A DNA stretch of 64,000 nucleotides from Mesorhizobium qingshengii (GCF_027563465.1 NZ_JAPFQA010000016.1:59379-123378), one strand, 5' to 3'. Numbered from the stretch's first letter, positions 41,326-52,210 are shown. A program made the numbers and translations. The notes: generated by a model from the sequence alone, not told the origin.

Positions 41326-42621
41326 ATGTCTCAATCCGCCTCTTCCCTGGCGCCCGTGCGTTTCGATGCCGACGCGGATGCCAAGCTTTCCGCGCTGCGG
41401 TGGACAAAATTCGTCGCCACGGCCGCACTGGCGCTTTGCGTGGTGGTGTTTGCGCTCGCCAAGTCGTTCGAGAGCATCTATCCGTGGCTGGGGTTCGTCG
41501 CTGCCTTTGCCGAGGCGGCGACCATCGGTGGCCTCGCCGACTGGTACGCGGTGGTGGCGTTGTTCAGGCGACCGCTCGGACTGCCCATCCCGCATACCGC
41601 AATCATCCCCGAGAACCAGAACCGCATCGCCGACAATCTCGGCCGCTTCATCGAGGTCAATTTCCTGGCGCCGGAACCGGTGCGCGAAAAGCTTGCCGAG
41701 GTCGATTTCTCGGCGCTCGTCGCCGACTGGCTGGCCGATGCCGAGCGCGCCGCCGGCCTGTCGCGCTTCGTCGTGCGGCTGGTGCCGCAGACGCTTGCCG
41801 CGATAGAGCAATCCGGCCTGCGTGGTTTCGTCACAAACCGCATGTTGGAGCAGATCGAGAAAGTGCCACTGGCACCGCTGGCCGCCGAGCTGTTGTCGGC
41901 ACTCACCAACGACCGCCGCCACCAGAAACTGTTCGATGAGTTCATCAAGGTGATCGGCCGGTTCCTCAACGACGAACAGGCGCTGGCGACGATGCGCGAG
42001 AAGATCCGCGAGGAACTGCCGTCGCTGTTCAACCTGTTTCGCGCCGACGCCTATCTGTTGAAGAAGATCGTCGCCTCGGCCGGCTCGCTGCTCGACGAGG
42101 TGCGGGCCGATCCCGACCACCCGATGCGTGCCGAATTCGATCGCTTCGCCCAAAGCTTCGTCGAGCGGCTGCGCACGTCCAGGCAATACGCCAGGCGTGC
42201 CGAGAAGATGAAGCGCGATTTTCTCGCCAGGCCCGAAGTCAGGGCGCTGGCCGGCGACATGTGGGCAAGCCTCAGCCAGTTCATCGAGCAGGATGCCAAG
42301 GCGCCGAATTCGGTGATCCGCGCGCATCTTGCCAGCATGTTCGTCGAGGTGGGGCGGCATCTCGCAGGCGATGCGCAGATCCGGGCCGACATGAACCAGG
42401 GGTTTGTGGTGGCTCTCTCGTCGTTCGTGGAGAGCCAGAAGAGCAGCGTGTCGAAATTCATCGCCGACCAGGTCAAGCGCTGGGACCTTGCCCAGCTGAC
42501 GCGGCTGATCGAGATGAACATCGGCAGGGACCTGCAATATATCCGCTTCAACGGCATGATCATCGGCGGGCTTGCGGGTGTCGTGCTTTACGTCGCCGAG
42601 CGGCTGTTCCTCGCCGGCTGA
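41326..42621 (+). CDS. DUF445 membrane protein
   Basis: 431 residues with an N-terminal helix pair (TAALALCVVVFALAKSF and WLGFVAAFAEAATIGGLADWYAVVALFRRPLGLPIPHTAIIPENQNRIADNLG, the DUF445/YjiN signature), a long helical soluble middle, and a C-terminal membrane helix (FNGMIIGGLAGVVLYVAERLFLAG). Function of the family is not established. GAGGAG lies upstream of the ATG. Confidence 0.88.
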   Translation: MSQSASSLAPVRFDADADAKLSALRWTKFVATAALALCVVVFALAKSFESIYPWLGFVAAFAEAATIGGLADWYAVVALFRRPLGLPIPHTAIIPENQNRIADNLGRFIEVNFLAPEPVREKLAEVDFSALVADWLADAERAAGLSRFVVRLVPQTLAAIEQSGLRGFVTNRMLEQIEKVPLAPLAAELLSALTNDRRHQKLFDEFIKVIGRFLNDEQALATMREKIREELPSLFNLFRADAYLLKKIVASAGSLLDEVRADPDHPMRAEFDRFAQSFVERLRTSRQYARRAEKMKRDFLARPEVRALAGDMWASLSQFIEQDAKAPNSVIRAHLASMFVEVGRHLAGDAQIRADMNQGFVVALSSFVESQKSSVSKFIADQVKRWDLAQLTRLIEMNIGRDLQYIRFNGMIIGGLAGVVLYVAERLFLAG

Positions 42622-42730
42622 CGCCCGTTTCGGGCCTGTGCCGATTCCGCCAGGCGCGAATGGACACGCGGTGCTTCGGTGTTATTCTCGTCGGGGAGCC
42701 CAATCGGCGGCGACAGGGGAGAAGACAATC

Positions 42731-43159
42731 ATGGCAAAACAACCGGAATCCGATTCCTTCATGGACATGTTCGGCAGGTTCGGCCGCGACCTGAAGGTGC
42801 CCAATGTCGATGTCGAGGCGATCCTCGCGCATCACCGCAAGAACCTCGAGGCGCTGGAGAAATCGGCGCGAGCCGGCGCCGCCGGCGCATCCTCGCTGTT
42901 GTCCAGGCAACGCGAAATGCTGCAGGACACGCTGCGTGAGGTCGTCGACATGGCGCAGGACTACAAAGTGCCGGGCAATCCGCAGGAACTGATGGCCAAA
43001 CAGACGGAATTCGCCCGCAAATCCTTCGAGGCCGCGTTGAAGAACGCCGGCGAAGTGGCTGAACTGGTCAAGAAATCCGGCACCGAATCGGTCGATATCC
43101 TGCGCACGCGCATCAAGGAGGCGATGGAGGAAATCCGCGCCGGCTACGAGAAGAAGTAG
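42731..43159 (+). CDS. Phasin-family protein
   Basis: 142 residues from the ATG at 42731 (GGGAGAAGACAATC upstream). Helical amphipathic sequence with FGRFGRDLKVPNVDVEAILAHHRKNLEALEKSARAG and QRAMLQ-like stretches, matching the TIGR01841 phasin family, which coats polyhydroxyalkanoate granules. A hairpin (AAGACTG/CAGTCTT, 43173-43199) follows. Confidence 0.85.
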   Translation: MAKQPESDSFMDMFGRFGRDLKVPNVDVEAILAHHRKNLEALEKSARAGAAGASSLLSRQREMLQDTLREVVDMAQDYKVPGNPQELMAKQTEFARKSFEAALKNAGEVAELVKKSGTESVDILRTRIKEAMEEIRAGYEKK

Positions 43160-43351
43160 CGTTTCCTGTCCAAGACTGGTTGTTGCTGGCGACAGTCTTG
43201 AAAGCCAAGGATTCCCGATTTGACCTGCCGTTGCACCGGGAGGCATGCGACGGTTGCGGCCGGATTCGGCGGAACGGATTCACGCAGGGCGAATTGACAG
43301 AGGCCGCCAGTTCGTGGTCCGGAGGCGTTGGAAGCGATCGGGAAATCAGGA

Positions 43352-43849
43352 ATGACTGAAATACGGCCCAAGACGCCGCCGACCTATGAGCAGTTGAGGA
43401 CGATGGCCGGGCAGGAACTCGGCGTGTCGGAATGGACAACGGTCGATCAGAACCGCATCGACCAGTTCGCCGAATGCACCGGCGACCATCAATGGATACA
43501 TGTCGATCCCGAGAGGGCGCGGCGGCAAAGCCCGTTCCGCACGACGATCGCGCATGGCTACCTGACGCTGTCGATCATCGGCGCGCTGGCGCTGGGCATG
43601 GGGATCGTGCCGGAGAATACGCAGGCCGCCTTCAACTATGGCTTCGACAAGGTGCGGTTCCTGGCGCCGGTCAAGGTCGGCGCGCGCATCAGGCTGCGCA
43701 TCACCCTGCTTTCCATGGAGGACAGGGGTCCCGGCCAATATCTGATGAAGGCGGCCAACACGGTCGAGATCGAAGGCGAGGAAAAGCCAGCGCTGACGGC
43801 TGAAACGCTGGTCATGCTCTACGAGCGCCGCAAGCGGGCAGGGGCCTGA
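43352..43849 (+). CDS. MaoC-family (R)-hydratase
   Basis: 165 residues. Hot-dog fold with the hydratase motif: FAECTGDHQWIHVDPERARRQSPFRTTIAHGYLTLSII (Asp and His of D-x4-H are catalytic in homologues). It probably hydrates an enoyl-CoA; with the phasin just upstream, supply of (R)-3-hydroxyacyl-CoA for polyhydroxyalkanoate is possible. An in-frame TTG at 43328 is an alternative start. Confidence 0.88.
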   Translation: MTEIRPKTPPTYEQLRTMAGQELGVSEWTTVDQNRIDQFAECTGDHQWIHVDPERARRQSPFRTTIAHGYLTLSIIGALALGMGIVPENTQAAFNYGFDKVRFLAPVKVGARIRLRITLLSMEDRGPGQYLMKAANTVEIEGEEKPALTAETLVMLYERRKRAGA

Positions 43850-43902
43850 GCGGCGTTCAACGATATTCCGCTTTGATCGCCTGCCGCCAAACAGGTCGCA
43901 CG

Positions 43903-45375
43903 TCACGAAACTGTGGGTTCCGCGCGACCAACGGCGCGGGCCGAGAGCAGCGCGAGGAACAGCGCCACCAGTGCCAGCGCCGTTGCCGTCTGGAAGGTTA
44001 CCTGCATCCCATGGGCGGCTGCCGCAGAACTCAGGATATCCTGTCCAGTGCCTGGCTGCCCGCCGGCCGATGCGATGGCGAATATGGCGCCCATCAATGA
44101 CGCGCCGGTGATGAGGCCGAGATTGCGCGAAAGATTGAGCAGGCCGGAGACGACGCCGCGCGCGCCGGCGCCGACACCGCTCATGACGGCCGCGTTGTTG
44201 GACGTCTGGAACAAGGCGTAGCCGAAGCAGGTGACGATGATCGGAACGACATAGCTGGCAATGCCGAGCTTGGTCACGGCGAGCGACAGCAGGAACGTGC
44301 CGATGGCGAGGCCGAGCAGGCCGATAACCATCATCCTGTGGGCTCCGAAGCGATCGGCAAGGCGACCTGCCGCCAGCGCCGAGAGGGTCGAAACCAGAGG
44401 GCCGGTCGAAAGCACGAGGCCGACCATCGCGGCATCCAGGCCGAGGCCGCGGGACAGGTAGAAGGGGGCAACCACCAGGGTCGCCATCATCACGGTCGCG
44501 ACGATGAGGCTCATGGCCAGGCTGGCGCTCAGTTGGAGGTCGCGGAAGCTGGCAAGCTGGATCAACGGGTTTTTCACTTTCGTCTGCACCCTGGCGAACA
44601 GCATGACGCCGATGCCGGCCGCGACCAGCAGGCCGATGTTGAGGGCGCCGAAATTGCCTCTGCCAAGCGTCATGGCCAGCGCATAGGCGGCCAGCGTCAG
44701 GGCCAGCAGGGCGGTGCCTGTCGCATCGAACTTGCCCCGGTCGGCCAGTGCCGTCTTGCCGCGGGCCGGCAAGGCGCGATAGGCGAGAACGAAGGTCAGC
44801 ACGCCCAAAGGGACATTGACGAGGAAAATCGCGCGCCAGCCGAGACCGGCGATCAGAAGACCGCCGAGCGACGGGCCAAGCGTCGTGCCGATCGCCGACA
44901 TGGCACCGAGCAGGCCCATGGCGCTGCCGGTTCTGGCCTTGGTCACGGTTTCAGCGACAAAGGCCAGCGTCAGCGCCATCATCAGCGCCGCGCCAAGCCC
45001 TTGCATGGCGCGCGCGGCGATCAGCAACCAGAGCGTCGGCGCCAGGCCGCAGAGCACCGATGCCGACGTGAACAGCGCGATGCCGCCAAGCAGCAGAGGC
45101 CGGCGCCCGAACATATCGGCCAACCGTCCGGCGCTGACGATCAATGTGGTGATGGCGAGCAGGTAGGCGAGAACAACCCATTGCACGGACTGGAACGACG
45201 CCCCGAACGTCTGCATCAGCGAGGGAAGGCCGACACTGGCAATGCTGGTTCCCAGCGACGACAGCAGCGTGGCGAGCGACAGGCTTGCCAGCGCCCAGCC
45301 GGTGGATTGGGTCTGTTGCGGCGCCGAAACGCGCCCGTCCAGAGTTTGCTCAACGATTGCCACGGCGATCTCCAT
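43903..45375 (-). CDS. MFS drug exporter, DHA2/QacA-EmrB type
   Basis: 490 residues with about 14 hydrophobic helices. LATLLSSLGTSIASVGLPSLMQTFGASFQSVQWVVLAYLLAITTLIVSAGRLADMFGRRPLLLGG is the MFS motif A region; NVPLGVLTFVLAYRALP is the DHA2 motif C/D area. A proton-coupled exporter of lipophilic compounds, substrate unknown. Divergent from the LysR gene, which is the likely regulator. Confidence 0.9.
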   Translation of the reverse strand: MEIAVAIVEQTLDGRVSAPQQTQSTGWALASLSLATLLSSLGTSIASVGLPSLMQTFGASFQSVQWVVLAYLLAITTLIVSAGRLADMFGRRPLLLGGIALFTSASVLCGLAPTLWLLIAARAMQGLGAALMMALTLAFVAETVTKARTGSAMGLLGAMSAIGTTLGPSLGGLLIAGLGWRAIFLVNVPLGVLTFVLAYRALPARGKTALADRGKFDATGTALLALTLAAYALAMTLGRGNFGALNIGLLVAAGIGVMLFARVQTKVKNPLIQLASFRDLQLSASLAMSLIVATVMMATLVVAPFYLSRGLGLDAAMVGLVLSTGPLVSTLSALAAGRLADRFGAHRMMVIGLLGLAIGTFLLSLAVTKLGIASYVVPIIVTCFGYALFQTSNNAAVMSGVGAGARGVVSGLLNLSRNLGLITGASLMGAIFAIASAGGQPGTGQDILSSAAAAHGMQVTFQTATALALVALFLALLSARAVGRAEPTVS

Positions 45376-45503
45376 TCCATCGGCCCCGGAACCGGAGCTA
45401 TCGGAGATCTAGTTCCTTGGCGGATATGGCGGAAGGCGCAGCCTTTGCATCTTATTCATGCATGAAACGCCACATCACGATGGATCCATGCTACGATCCC
45501 GTC

Positions 45504-46397
45504 ATGTCATCACCTGATCTCAATCTGCTTGTCGCCCTGGATGTCCTGCTGACGGAAGGCAGCGTGGCGCGCGCCGCCAATCGCCTTCGCCTCAGCCCCT
45601 CGGCGATGAGCCGGACGCTGGCACGGTTGCGTGAGACAACAGGCGATCCGCTGCTGGTCCGTGCCGGTCGCGGCCTTGTTCCGACGCCGCGCGCGCAGGA
45701 ATTGCGGCAGCAGGCCGGTCGTGTCGTTCAAGATGCGGAAGCACTCCTGCGTCCAGCCAAGCTTCTCAATCTCTCAAGCCTCGACAGGACGTTCACGTTG
45801 CGCACCAATGAGAGCTTCGTCGAGGAGTTCGCGCCGCGTCTTGTCGCCCGCATCGAAGCCGAGGCGCCGCTCGTGCGGCTGCGTTTCGCGCCGAAGTTCG
45901 ACAAGGATGTCACGTCGCTGCGCGAGGCGGCGATCGATCTGGAAATCGGCGTCGCCGGTGAAACCGGACCCGAGATGCGCATTCAGGCGCTGTTTCGCGA
46001 CCGCTTCATCGGCGCCGTTCGATCTGGCCATCCCCTGAGCGAGGGCATCGTGACGCCGGAGCGCTACGCGGCCGGCCGCCACATCAGTGTTTCGCGGCGT
46101 GGCCGCGAGAAAGGGCCGATCGATGAAGCCCTGGAACGGCTTGGACTCCAGCGGACAATCGTGTGCATGGTGTCAGGCTTTTCGGCCACGCTTGCCATGG
46201 CGCGCGCATCCGACCTGATCGCCAGCGTGCCCGAGCGGCACACCGAAGGCGCGCGTGCCGGCATGCACAGCTTTCCGCTGCCGGTCGCCACGGTCGAGGT
46301 CACCATCTCCATGCTCTGGCATCCGCGCTTCGATGCCGATCCGGCGCAACGCTGGCTGCGCGACTGCGTGCGGGAGGTCTGTGCGGCTTCTCGCTGA
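45504..46397 (+). CDS. LysR-family transcriptional regulator
   Basis: 297 residues. HTH at the start (LNLLVALDVLLTEGSVARAANRLRLSPSAMSRTLARLRETTGDPLLVRAGRGLVPTPRA), then the periplasmic-binding-like effector domain. Divergent from the MFS exporter, so probably controls it. No clear ribosome site; ATGs at 45480 and 45462 are also in frame. Confidence 0.88.
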   Translation: MSSPDLNLLVALDVLLTEGSVARAANRLRLSPSAMSRTLARLRETTGDPLLVRAGRGLVPTPRAQELRQQAGRVVQDAEALLRPAKLLNLSSLDRTFTLRTNESFVEEFAPRLVARIEAEAPLVRLRFAPKFDKDVTSLREAAIDLEIGVAGETGPEMRIQALFRDRFIGAVRSGHPLSEGIVTPERYAAGRHISVSRRGREKGPIDEALERLGLQRTIVCMVSGFSATLAMARASDLIASVPERHTEGARAGMHSFPLPVATVEVTISMLWHPRFDADPAQRWLRDCVREVCAASR

Positions 46398-46414
46398 CTG
46401 ACGACCGTATGAAG

Positions 46415-47833
46415 TCAACGCGCCATTGCCGCCTCCAGCACCTTGAAAATCCGCTCGTCCTGGCACTGGGCAACGTTGAAGCGCAGGAAGCGGCTGGCCG
46501 TCCGGGACAGGCTGAACGCGTTGCCGGGCGCCAGCACGATGTTGTCGGCGAGAGCGCGGCGGGCCACGTCAGCCGCGTCCACACCGTCCGGCAGGCTGCA
46601 CCAGAGGAACAGCCCGGCCGGCTGGTCGATCCAGGGCGTGATGCCGATCGCCTTCAGGCGGGTGCTGGTCTCGCCCATGGCGCGCGAGAGCCGCGCGCGC
46701 AGCAAATCCATGTGCTTGCGATAGCTGCCGTCCTTCAAGAGAGTCAGTACCAGTTCGGCGGCAAGCCGCCCGCCGCCGAAGGTCGTGGCGATCTTGAGAT
46801 CGGTCAGGCGCTCGATCCAGTCGCGGGGTGCGGCGATGAAGCCGCAGCGGACCGACGCCGACAGCGTCTTGGAGAAGCTGCCGATATGGACGACCCGGCT
46901 GAGACCATCGAACGCCGCCAGCCTGGGGGCGGGGGCATGCTCGAAATCGGCGAAGATATCGTCCTCGACGATAGTCAGATCCGATTGGTCGGCGAGTTTC
47001 AGCAGCCGGTGCGCGGTGACCGGCGACAGGATCGCGCCGGTCGGATTGTGAATGGCGGAATTGGTGATGTACAGGCGCGGCCGGTGCTCTGCCAGCGCCT
47101 GTGCGAACAGGTCGATATCCGGCCCCGATGGCGTGTAGGGAACGCCGACGACCTTGGCCCGGTGCGCGCGCAACAGAGCGTGGAAATTGAAATAGCAGGG
47201 GTCGTCGACCAGCACGGTATCGCCGGGCTCGATCAGGAACCGGCACAGGAGGTCGATGGCCTGTGTGCCCGATTCCGTCAGCATGATCTGCTCAGGCGAG
47301 GCTTCGATGCCATGCTGCGCCATGCGCCGTGCCAGCAGTTGGCGCAGCGGCGGCAGCCCGAGCGGCGTGCCGTAGTCGGCAAGCGCGGCGTCGTTGGCAC
47401 GCGCCATTGTGCGCAGTGCGCGGCGCAATCCCGCCTGCGGCATCCACGAGGCCGGCAGCCAGCCGCAGCCGGGTTTCAACATATCGTCGCCCGCGTCCAG
47501 TGACTGTCGCGAGATCCAGAGCGGATCGACGGCACGGTCGAGCCGGGGACCGATCTCGGCCAGCGACAGCGGCGCCAGCGAGCCGGCGGCATAGAAGCCT
47601 GATCCCGGCCGGGAGCGGATCGTGCCTTCGGCGGCAAGCCGCTCATAGGCCTCGACCACGGTGGATTTGGACACTTGCATGGATTGCGCGAAGGCGCGGA
47701 TCGACGGCAGTCGGGCTCCAGGCGTCAAGCTGCGCGCGGCGATCCGCTGGCGGATGGTTGCCATGACGCTTTCGACCAAAGTGGGGGCGCCCAGGGCTCG
47801 CGCAACGTCAGTTTCCAAGGCGAGGTCAGTCAT
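46415..47833 (-). CDS. MocR-type regulator (GntR HTH fused to aminotransferase)
   Basis: 472 residues. N-terminal GntR winged helix (LVESVMATIRQRIAARSLTPGARLPSIRAFAQSMQVSKSTVVEAYERLAAEGTIRSRPGSGFYAAG) and a fold-type I aminotransferase domain with LTESGTQAIDLLCRFLIEPGDTVLVDDPCYFNF and the PLP lysine in IGSFSKTLSASVRCGFIAA. Such proteins sense PLP-bound ligands and regulate the divergent gene, here an EamA transporter 95 bp away. Confidence 0.9.
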   Translation of the reverse strand: MTDLALETDVARALGAPTLVESVMATIRQRIAARSLTPGARLPSIRAFAQSMQVSKSTVVEAYERLAAEGTIRSRPGSGFYAAGSLAPLSLAEIGPRLDRAVDPLWISRQSLDAGDDMLKPGCGWLPASWMPQAGLRRALRTMARANDAALADYGTPLGLPPLRQLLARRMAQHGIEASPEQIMLTESGTQAIDLLCRFLIEPGDTVLVDDPCYFNFHALLRAHRAKVVGVPYTPSGPDIDLFAQALAEHRPRLYITNSAIHNPTGAILSPVTAHRLLKLADQSDLTIVEDDIFADFEHAPAPRLAAFDGLSRVVHIGSFSKTLSASVRCGFIAAPRDWIERLTDLKIATTFGGGRLAAELVLTLLKDGSYRKHMDLLRARLSRAMGETSTRLKAIGITPWIDQPAGLFLWCSLPDGVDAADVARRALADNIVLAPGNAFSLSRTASRFLRFNVAQCQDERIFKVLEAAMAR

Positions 47834-47877
47834 CTGTACTGCTCGTTATGTCATCACAGTTTCGTTGAATTGTACTG
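47834..47877. promoter_or_regulatory. Candidate MocR operator repeats
   Basis: Two direct copies of TGTACTGC (47834-47841 and 47870-47877), 36 bp apart, in the divergent promoter between the MocR gene and the transporter. Direct repeats are usual operator architecture for MocR proteins. Confidence 0.45.
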
Positions 47878-47927
47878 CATTGTCTCTGGCCGCGCCACGG
47901 GCATCTGCCCGATAGAGGGCGAAAGCA

Positions 47928-48803
47928 ATGGAGCTTGGAATGGACAAGACCGCGAGCGGCTGGCTGAACGGATTTATCGGTGTGCTGATCTTCTCAGGCT
48001 CGCTGCCGGCGACGCGCGTGGCCGTGATGGACTTCGATCCGACATTCGTGACATCGGCTCGCGCCGCGATTGCCGGGCTGCTTGGCCTGGCAATGCTGCT
48101 CTTGTTCCGGCAGAAGCGCCCGGAGCGCGGCGATCTCTTGTCGCTGGTGATCGTGGCGCTGGGCGTGGTGGTCGGCTTTCCCTTGCTGACCGCGCTTGCG
48201 CTGAAGCACGTCACCTCCGCCCACTCGATCATCTTCGTCGGCCTGCTGCCGCTGGCAACCGCGATCTTCGGCGTGCTGCGCGGTGGTGAGCGTCCACGGC
48301 CGGCGTTTTGGCTGTTTTCCTGCATCGGCAGCGCGCTTGTCGCCGGCTTCGCGCTTATGCAGGGAGTGACGGCCTCGCCGGTCGGTGATGGCCTGATGCT
48401 CGCCGCCATCGTCGTTTGCGGCCTGGGTTATGCCGAGGGCGCTGCGCTGTCACGCAAGCTCGGCGGCTGGCAAGTGATCTGCTGGGCGCTGACGCTGTCG
48501 CTACCGATCATGCTGGTGCTGACTTTCGTGACCCTGCCGCCGTCCTTTGCCGCCGTCGGCTCCCACGCCTGGATCGGGCTGGCTTACGTCTCGCTGTTCA
48601 GCATGCTGATCGGCTTCGTCTTCTGGTATCGCGGCCTGGCGCATGGCGGCATCGCCGCGGTCGGCCAGTTGCAGCTGCTGCAGCCCTTCTTTGGCTTGGC
48701 GCTTGCGGCGACGCTGCTGCACGAGCAGGTCAGTTGGTTGATGGTCGTCGTCACGCTCGGCGTGGTGCTGTGCGTGTTCGGCGCGAAGAAGTTCGCGAGG
48801 TAA
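47928..48803 (+). CDS. EamA-family (DMT) transporter
   Basis: 291 residues with ten predicted membrane helices in two EamA repeats (LNGFIGVLIFSGSLPATRVAVMDFDPTFVTSARAAIAGLLGLAMLLLF...; second repeat begins DGLMLAAIVVCGLGYAEGAALSRKLGG). Probable metabolite exporter. Starts at 47928 (MEL) or 47940 (MDK) are possible. Divergent from and presumably regulated by the MocR protein. Confidence 0.88.
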   Translation: MELGMDKTASGWLNGFIGVLIFSGSLPATRVAVMDFDPTFVTSARAAIAGLLGLAMLLLFRQKRPERGDLLSLVIVALGVVVGFPLLTALALKHVTSAHSIIFVGLLPLATAIFGVLRGGERPRPAFWLFSCIGSALVAGFALMQGVTASPVGDGLMLAAIVVCGLGYAEGAALSRKLGGWQVICWALTLSLPIMLVLTFVTLPPSFAAVGSHAWIGLAYVSLFSMLIGFVFWYRGLAHGGIAAVGQLQLLQPFFGLALAATLLHEQVSWLMVVVTLGVVLCVFGAKKFAR

Positions 48804-48832
48804 GTGGCTTCGCGGTAGAGCGGCTCGCGCCC

Positions 48833-49873
<1,041 letters not shown>

Positions 49874-50000
49874 CGGTCACTCCACCCTTCACACGGCCCG
49901 CGCTGCCAGAAACGATAGCCGATTCCCTGTCCGGTCAAGCGGAAATCGATTCCGCCAGGCATGCTGCTCTGGATGCTGATGCTGCGTGGACCAATGAAGC

Positions 50001-50651
50001 CTACTCGGCATCAATCTGGTTCTGAGGAGCGGCTTTCTGGAAGGCGGGCAAAGCCATGCAAGCGGCGTTGATGCGCGCGATCGTCGGGTAGGGGCTCATG
50101 TCGACGCCAAAGCGGGCATTGCTGGTGACTTGCGCGGCCAGGCAGATGTCCGCCAACCCCGGCGTGTCGCCGTGGCAGAATTCTCCGGTCTCGGGCGAGG
50201 AAGTCAGAATCTTTTCAAGCGGCTGAAAGCCCTCGTTGACCCAGTGGCGGAACCAGTTGGCGATGTCCTGGTCGCCGGCACCGAACAGTGTGCGCAGCGA
50301 GGTCAGCACGCGCAGATTGTTCACGGGATGGATGTCGCAGGCGATCATCTGCGCCAGCATCCTGACATGGGCCCGGCCAAGCGGATCCTTCGGCAGCAGC
50401 GGTGGTTCGGGTCGGATCTCGTCGAGGAATTCGATGATCGCCAGCGATTGCGTCAGCAGCGTGCCGTCGCTCCAGATCAGCGCCGGCACCAGCCCCTGCG
50501 GATTGACCGCGAGATAGGCGGGCTCCAGATGCTCGCCATGGCGCAGATGGTGCGGGACATAGTCGTAGCCCAGCCCCTTCATCTCCAGCGCGATCCGCAC
50601 CCGATAGGAGGTGGAGGAGCGATAGTAGTTGTGAAGGACGATATCGCTCAT
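50001..50651 (-). CDS. maiA: Maleylacetoacetate / maleylpyruvate isomerase
   Basis: 216 residues, a zeta-class glutathione transferase: NYYRSSTSYRVRIALEMKGL with the SSxSxRVR active-site motif, NPQGLVPALIW, TQSLAIIEFLDE. It isomerises the cis ring-cleavage product to the fumaryl form. It starts four bases after the fumarylpyruvate hydrolase-like gene, so both act in sequence, probably in gentisate or homogentisate degradation. Confidence 0.88.
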   Translation of the reverse strand: MSDIVLHNYYRSSTSYRVRIALEMKGLGYDYVPHHLRHGEHLEPAYLAVNPQGLVPALIWSDGTLLTQSLAIIEFLDEIRPEPPLLPKDPLGRAHVRMLAQMIACDIHPVNNLRVLTSLRTLFGAGDQDIANWFRHWVNEGFQPLEKILTSSPETGEFCHGDTPGLADICLAAQVTSNARFGVDMSPYPTIARINAACMALPAFQKAAPQNQIDAE

Positions 50652-50655
50652 GCGT

Positions 50656-51351
50656 TCACTTCGGCTGGCCGATGGTGATTTCGATCGTGCCGATGCCGTC
50701 GACGCCGCCAGTCATCGTGTCGCCGGCACGAACCGCACCGACGCCGGCCGGCGTGCCAGTGAAGATCAGGTCGCCGGGCTCCAGCTCCACCGCCTCGCTG
50801 CAGATCGAGACGATATCTGATATCGGCCAGATCAATTCGGTGAGGTCGGCGTCCTGCCTGACCTGGCCGTTGACGGCGAGCCAGATGCGGCCCTTTTGCG
50901 GATGTCCAGATTTTGCTGCTGATATCAGCGGGCCGCAAGGGGCGGAACGGTCGAACGCTTTCGACCAGTCCCAGGGCCGCGCCATTTTCTTGGCTTCGTC
51001 CTGCAGATCGCGGCGGGTGAGGTCGATGCCGACGCCGTAGCCCCAGACATGATCCAGCGCCTGCTCGCGGGCGATGCGGAAGCCCGGCTTGCCGATCGCG
51101 GCAACCAGTTCGATCTCGTGATGCAAACTGCCGGTCAAGGGCGGGTAGGGGATCGTCGCGCCGGAATCGACCACGGCGTCGGCCGGCTTGGTGAAGAAGA
51201 AGGGCGGATCGCGCTCGTCATTGCCGAACTCGCGGGCATGCGCCGCATAGTTGCGGCCGACGCAGAAGATGCGGCGCACCGCGAAACGCTCTGGCGAACC
51301 CGCGATGGCCACCGATGCGATTGCTGGCGGGGGAAGGACGAACTCTGTCAT
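50656..51351 (-). CDS. Fumarylacetoacetate-hydrolase-family protein (fumarylpyruvate hydrolase type)
   Basis: 231 residues. IFCVGRNYAAHAREFGN, FFFTKPADAVV, HHEIELVAAIGK (metal-binding Glu) and DLIFTGTPAGVGAV are FAH-family signatures. The short length fits fumarylpyruvate hydrolases of the gentisate pathway rather than the longer fumarylacetoacetate hydrolase. With the adjacent isomerase it would yield fumarate and pyruvate. An ATG further upstream (51417) is possible. Confidence 0.85.
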   Translation of the reverse strand: MTEFVLPPPAIASVAIAGSPERFAVRRIFCVGRNYAAHAREFGNDERDPPFFFTKPADAVVDSGATIPYPPLTGSLHHEIELVAAIGKPGFRIAREQALDHVWGYGVGIDLTRRDLQDEAKKMARPWDWSKAFDRSAPCGPLISAAKSGHPQKGRIWLAVNGQVRQDADLTELIWPISDIVSICSEAVELEPGDLIFTGTPAGVGAVRAGDTMTGGVDGIGTIEITIGQPK

Positions 51352-51517
51352 GTAAGGTCTCTGCTTGGTTGCCGGAACATTCGACCCATTTGGATGGCCG
51401 GGCAAGGCGATTGTCATCGGAAACGCCGGCCCCGGCTCTTTCCAAGAGATGGCGATATACTATTTGGCAATAATCTGGCCATGCTGGCGAGACTATTCTA
51501 ATCGCCTCTGAACTGAA

Positions 51518-52210
51518 ATGAACCCCATGACCGCAGTCCACGATCGCGCCCGGTTCCTGATCATCGACGACCACCCGCTGTTTCGCGAGGCGCTGCACAG
51601 CGCGGTGCAGATGGCCTATCCGGAAGTCGACACGGTGGAGGCGCGCTCGATCACCGAGGCGCTCGAGCTCCTGGCCGGCGCCAAGCCGTTCGATCTTGCG
51701 CTGCTCGACCTCAGCATGCCCGACGTGCACGGATTTGATGGCCTGCTGCAGCTCAGGACCCGCTATCCGCGCCTGCCCGTGGTCATCGTCTCGGGCTACG
51801 AGGAACCGAAGATCATTTCCGAGGCGCTGTCCTACGGCGCCGCCGGCTTCATTCCGAAATCGGCGCGCAAGAGCGACCTGGCCGCCGCCATCCGCTCGGT
51901 GATGGAAGGCGCGATCTATGTGCCGGAAACCTATGAAGGTCGCACACCGGACGCCGACAGCACCGACCGCGCCGACATGGTGCAGCGCCTGTCCACGCTG
52001 ACGCCGCAGCAGCTACGCGTGCTGCAGATGCTGCGCCAGGGCCTGCTCAACAAGCAGATCGCCTACGAGTTGCAGGTCGGCGAAACCACGGTCAAGGCGC
52101 ATGTCTCCGAAATCCTGCGCAAGCTCAATGTCTATAGCCGCACGCAGGCTGTCATCGAGGTTTCGAAGCTGGACAATGCGGAGCTGTTTCGAGACCAGGG
52201 GGGATTTTGA
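51518..52210 (+). CDS. LuxR/NarL-type response regulator
   Basis: 230 residues. Receiver domain with acidic pocket IIDDHPLFREAL, phospho-Asp in LALLDLSMPD, Thr/Ser in VIVSGYE and Lys in FIPKSA; C-terminal LuxR helix-turn-helix LTPQQLRVLQMLRQGLLNKQIAYELQVGETTVKAHVSEILRKLNVYSRTQAV. Convergent with a hybrid kinase, its likely partner. Similar regulators accompany NahK-type kinases. Confidence 0.9.
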   Translation: MNPMTAVHDRARFLIIDDHPLFREALHSAVQMAYPEVDTVEARSITEALELLAGAKPFDLALLDLSMPDVHGFDGLLQLRTRYPRLPVVIVSGYEEPKIISEALSYGAAGFIPKSARKSDLAAAIRSVMEGAIYVPETYEGRTPDADSTDRADMVQRLSTLTPQQLRVLQMLRQGLLNKQIAYELQVGETTVKAHVSEILRKLNVYSRTQAVIEVSKLDNAELFRDQGGF

